Source: an uncultured Duganella sp. (GTDB taxonomy: Bacteria; Pseudomonadota; Gammaproteobacteria; Burkholderiales; Burkholderiaceae). From it: 64,000 nt of DNA. Of this stretch, positions 61,303-64,000 are shown in pieces. The position numbers and the translations under genes are program-made. The stretch's first letter is position 1. Each line of letters starts with the position of its first letter. The stretch is from positions 16,944 through 80,943 of the forward strand of contig CAMLRG010000002.1 in the NCBI GenBank assembly GCA_946482335.1. Reading direction: 5' to 3'. The notes beneath the pieces were generated by a model that saw only the letters and a list, made by a program, of their open reading frames with translations, ran no database searches and was not told the origin of the DNA.

Positions 61303-62064
61303 TTATTTTGCGGAATTGACAGATTGTATATCCAGACTATCGCCTTTTAGCCGGATTTGTGTCGGCTGGCGTGCATTTGCAGTCGGGAAACCATCTTCAA
61401 AAGTACGGTACACACCTGCGATCGAGACCAATTCCGGGCTCATCGACAGAGCGAAAATACGGGCCGAAGCGTCGCCGGAGGCGCCCGCCAGGGCACGGCC
61501 GTTCAAAGTGTTGTAAACGTGAATACTGCCATCCGCGATGATCTCGGCGCCGTTGTTGACGACGGCCATGACGATCAGGTCGCCGCCGCGCGCGTAAATG
61601 CGCTGGCCGGCACGGACCGGGGTGTCGATGATCATGGTTCCGCTGGAAGCTGGTGCCGCCGGCGCCGCCGCTTGGGCAGGAGCCGGGGCCGGCGCAGGGG
61701 CCGGAGCTGGCGCTGGCTTTGGCGCAGCCGGCGCGTCGTCGCGCTTGCCACTATCCAGTTGCAGGCCGTGTTGCTGGATTTCTTCCACCATGTCCGGCGT
61801 GGCGTTGCGCACAGCCACCGGGTTCAGGCGGTATTTTTTCAGGAGGGCGATGGTTGCTGCCCAGTCAATGCGTTCGCAGCCCGGTGCCAGGTCGCCGACG
61901 TCGATGACCGCCAGGTCACCTTCGAAGAAGTCGGAAACGCCACCCGTCATCTCTTTCATGGCGGCGTCGAGGGCGACAAGGTCGCTCGTGTACATGATGG
62001 CGGACACGGCGACGACAGTGGAAATCTTGATTTCGATCGGCTTCTGGAACGTGCTCTTAGGCAT
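61303..62064 (-). CDS. minC: Septum site-determining protein MinC
   Basis: The 253-residue FtsZ inhibitor has an N-domain with KISTVVAVSAIMYTSDLVAL and GDLAVIDVGDL. A Pro/Ala linker of about 35 residues follows (APKPAPAPAPAPAPAPAQ within it). The C-terminal beta-helix domain has VRAGQRIYARGGDLIVMAVV, GAEIIADGSIHVYNTLNGRALAG-type repeats, and binds MinD. The first of the minCDE operon. The 198 bases upstream separate it from the divergent RidA gene. Confidence 0.95.
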   Translation of the reverse strand: MPKSTFQKPIEIKISTVVAVSAIMYTSDLVALDAAMKEMTGGVSDFFEGDLAVIDVGDLAPGCERIDWAATIALLKKYRLNPVAVRNATPDMVEEIQQHGLQLDSGKRDDAPAAPKPAPAPAPAPAPAPAQAAAPAAPASSGTMIIDTPVRAGQRIYARGGDLIVMAVVNNGAEIIADGSIHVYNTLNGRALAGASGDASARIFALSMSPELVSIAGVYRTFEDGFPTANARQPTQIRLKGDSLDIQSVNSAK

Positions 62065-62262
62065 AACAATCGCAAAGTGACGGGCTGAGCCCAGGCTGCG
62101 TGCATTGTACTTTGCTTAAGCTTGCTTGGGGAGGCTTGTCCAGTGTTTATGCGGCTTGCAGGCTCAAAAGTCCCACGGCGGGGGCCCGATCGCGGGACCA
62201 GCGGGATGCGCCGCGCCTGCGTGCTATCATTTTCAAAATGACAACCTCATACATTGGATAAC

Positions 62263-62649
62263 ATGCCAAGGACCTTCGTCGAAACAGATCTGTTCCCGCC
62301 AATTGGGCCATACAGCCATGTGGTCAAGGCCGGGGGCCAGGTCTTCATTTCCGCCACGCCGGGCGTCGATCCCGCGACCGGCCAGCTGGTTGGCCCCGGG
62401 GCCTACGAGCAAACGTTGCAGACCCTGAAAAACATCGCGGCAATGCTGGCTGCGGCAGGTGCCAGCCTGGACGATGTTGTTCACATCCAGGTCAACCTTG
62501 TCGACGTCGCAGATTTCGCGGAGATGAACCGAGGCTATGCCGAGACCTTCGCCGAGCCATATCCTGCCCGCACCGTGATTGGGGTAGCAGCCTTGCCGAA
62601 GCCAGGCGCGGTCCTCACGATCAATGCCATCGCAGTGCTGGCAGACTAG
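62263..62649 (+). CDS. RidA family (YjgF/YER057c/UK114) protein
   Basis: The 128-residue protein starts at ATG 62263; an upstream TTG is less likely. Signatures are FPPIGPYSHVVKAGGQVFISA, QTLKNIAAMLAAAGASLDDVV, and the conserved Arg in YPARTVIGVAALP. RidA proteins hydrolyse reactive enamine/imine intermediates or related substrates; this is a diverged member. An acetyltransferase gene follows 40 bases later. Confidence 0.9.
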   Translation: MPRTFVETDLFPPIGPYSHVVKAGGQVFISATPGVDPATGQLVGPGAYEQTLQTLKNIAAMLAAAGASLDDVVHIQVNLVDVADFAEMNRGYAETFAEPYPARTVIGVAALPKPGAVLTINAIAVLAD

Positions 62650-62689
62650 GGCGATGCCAGAGAGCGCCAAGCCGCTGCAAGGAGAAAGA

Positions 62690-63205
62690 ATGCGCCCCTC
62701 ACCAGGGAAATATGCACTAGAGAAACTGACGCAACAGGAGCTTCTTGGCCTGGCCGCGCAGAAACCGGCCGCACGTTTCAAGGGCGCAGCTGAAGGCGCG
62801 CTGCCGCCTCCTCACGTTGCTGAACGCGCATTGGCGCAATTGGAAGCTGGCATGCCGGCATTCTGGTGCGTGCCGTTCCTGATCGTGGAAAGACCCGGTG
62901 GGGCCGTGCTTGGAGGGTGCACCTTCAAGGGAATGCCGGTTGGCGGCGAGGTCGAGATAGCGTATGGCGTCGCCCGACAGGCGCGAGGTCGTGGCGTTGC
63001 AACCGAAGCAGTCGCGCAACTGCTACAGTTGGCAGCACAGGAAGAATCTGTGCAACGTGTCGTTGCAGAAATCCTTCCGTCGAACATCGCCTCGTCCAGA
63101 CTCGTATCCCGCCTCGGTTTTACCAAGGGCCCTGCCTTTATCGATACCGACGGTGAAACCGTCGTGCGCTGGACATACCCATGTTGTCTAACGCAAGCCA
63201 AATAG
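62690..63205 (+). CDS. GNAT family N-acetyltransferase
   Basis: The 171-residue protein starts at ATG 62690, chosen for the ideal AAGGAG five bases upstream. In-frame ATGs at 62624 and 62654 lack this. The RimJ/RimL-like core has EIAYGVARQARGRGVATEAV (acetyl-CoA loop) and SNIASSRLVSRLGFTKGPAF. The acceptor is unknown. It is likely co-transcribed with the RidA gene. Confidence 0.88.
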   Translation: MRPSPGKYALEKLTQQELLGLAAQKPAARFKGAAEGALPPPHVAERALAQLEAGMPAFWCVPFLIVERPGGAVLGGCTFKGMPVGGEVEIAYGVARQARGRGVATEAVAQLLQLAAQEESVQRVVAEILPSNIASSRLVSRLGFTKGPAFIDTDGETVVRWTYPCCLTQAK

Positions 63206-63273
63206 CCGGCCAAACATTCCGATATTTAGGATTGTCAGCCCTACCAGCCGGCCACCTCTGCTACAGGGATGGC

Positions 63274-64000
63274 TCACGAAAGTTCCATTTCAGCGCGCAG
63301 TTTCTGCGCGGCGGCGACCATGTTTTGCAAGGCGGCTGAGGTTTCCGGCCAGCCGCGGGTTTTCAGCCCGCAGTCGGGGTTGACCCAGAGCTGTGCCGGT
63401 GGGACGACGCGGGCGGCTTTGCGCAGCAGGTCAGCCATCTCGTCGCTGCCGGGCACGCGGGGCGAGTGGATGTCGTACACGCCGGGACCAATCTCGTTCG
63501 GGTAGCGGAAGCTGGCGAAACCACCCAGCAGCTCCATGGCGGAGCGGCTCGATTCGATCGTGATCACATCCGCATCCAGTGCCGCAATCGCCGGCAGGAT
63601 ATCGTTGAACTCCGCGTAGCACATATGCGTGTGGATTTGCGTGGCATCGCCCGCAACGGCAGCGCTGATGCGGAATGCCTTGGTGGCCCAGGCGAGGTAG
63701 GCATCCCAGCGGCTGCGCCGCAGCGGCAAGCCTTCGCGCAATGCAGGCTCGTCGATCTGGATCACCGCGATGCCGGCGTTCTCCAGATCATGCACTTCGT
63801 CGCGGATTGCAGCGGCAATCTGCAGCGTCGTGTCCGCACGTGCCTGATCGTCGCGTACGAAGGACCACTGCAGGATCGTGACCGGGCCAGTCAGCATGCC
63901 TTTCACCGGCTTGCTGGTCAGGCTCTGCGCATATTCGGCCCACTGCACGGTCATCGCCTGCGGGCGCTGCACGTCGCCGTAAATGATGGGCGGTTTCACG
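63274..64000 (-). CDS. metE: Cobalamin-independent methionine synthase MetE, C-terminal part (5' end off the right edge)
   Basis: The C-terminal 242 residues of the enzyme that transfers a methyl group from methyltetrahydrofolate to homocysteine are visible. Zinc ligands are His and Cys of [10 protein letters not shown], the Glu in VITIESSRS and Cys of [25 protein letters not shown] and [14 protein letters not shown] are further MetE motifs. The frame runs uninterrupted into the window edge. The 68 bases between it and the acetyltransferase stop hold nothing recognisable. Confidence 0.94.
   Translation of the reverse strand, partial: VKPPIIYGDVQRPQAMTVQWAEYAQSLTSKPVKGMLTGPVTILQWSFVRDDQARADTTLQIAAAIRDEVHDLENAGIAVIQIDEPALREGLPLRRSRWDAYLAWATKAFRISAAVAGDATQIHTHMCYAEFNDILPAIAALDADVITIESSRSAMELLGGFASFRYPNEIGPGVYDIHSPRVPGSDEMADLLRKAARVVPPAQLWVNPDCGLKTRGWPETSAALQNMVAAAQKLRAEMELS

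Noticed and set aside
62254..62262. TTG start for the RidA protein at 62254
   Set aside because: ATG 62263 gives the normal family N-terminus and length.

Overview
The window is a GC-rich chromosomal segment of a betaproteobacterium, most likely Oxalobacteraceae (Massilia, Duganella or a near relative). The grounds are the gene orders (argB with a HAD nucleotidase and slmA; hemA-prfA-prmC; minCDE), PEP-CTERM proteins with Gly-rich VPLP tails, a Xanthomonas/Caulobacter-type TonB receptor and DUF4148/CWC small proteins. It is packed with genes (no gap over 300 bases). I see no insertion sequence, prophage, CRISPR array or rRNA operon. One tRNA-Thr(GGT) is present.

Layout. 1-8.3 kb: housekeeping genes (slmA, HAD nucleotidase, TraB-like protein, tRNA-Thr, argB, esterase, DUF1289, MBL hydrolase, CorA-like protein, nitronate monooxygenase). 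8.3-17.3 kb: a carbohydrate-type locus with two solute-binding proteins, a TonB receptor, an FucP/GluP-like MFS carrier and an OmpR/EnvZ-type pair. It has no ABC permease or ATPase, so the binding proteins may serve sensing. 17.3-27.3 kb: hpt, then a complete Liv-type ABC importer bracketed by two CoA-ligase-type genes, with a divergent Crp/Fnr regulator. 27.4-36.9 kb: hydrolase, aminopeptidase P, MgtC, and an AhpD/thioredoxin pair next to a MarR regulator with a Cys-rich tail; then a molybdopterin-fold protein divergent from alkB, and a small outer-membrane protein.

37-44.4 kb: ettA, then the most interesting region. A PEP-CTERM surface protein with a strikingly Tyr/Trp-rich segment is in a tight operon with a DUF6445 oxygenase-like protein and a flavin-dependent tryptophan-type halogenase. 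A paralogous PEP-CTERM gene follows. Both PEP-CTERM genes carry a sigma54 -24/-12 element and a near-identical 17-base upstream motif, separated by exactly 86 bases in both cases. This points to one co-regulated surface-protein module that includes a halogenase, possibly acting on the aromatic-rich protein itself (inference).

44.5-52 kb: kup, FKBP lipoprotein, ohr, and a CcdA/thioredoxin operon divergent from a second two-component pair. 52-64 kb: a histone-deacetylase-like protein that has lost three catalytic positions, co-transcribed with gshA; then prmC, dsbB, prfA, hemA, an orphan response regulator, minCDE, RidA, a GNAT and the 3' part of metE.

Palindromic repeats of one family (core GTCAGACCC..GGGTCTGAC) sit at gene 3' ends at 37.5, 47.0 and 60.2 kb and touch stop codons. 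A related but divergent pair lies at 56.2 kb. Several genes use TTG or GTG starts chosen from Shine-Dalgarno placement and family alignment. Several divergent gene pairs have almost no intergenic space and look leaderless.
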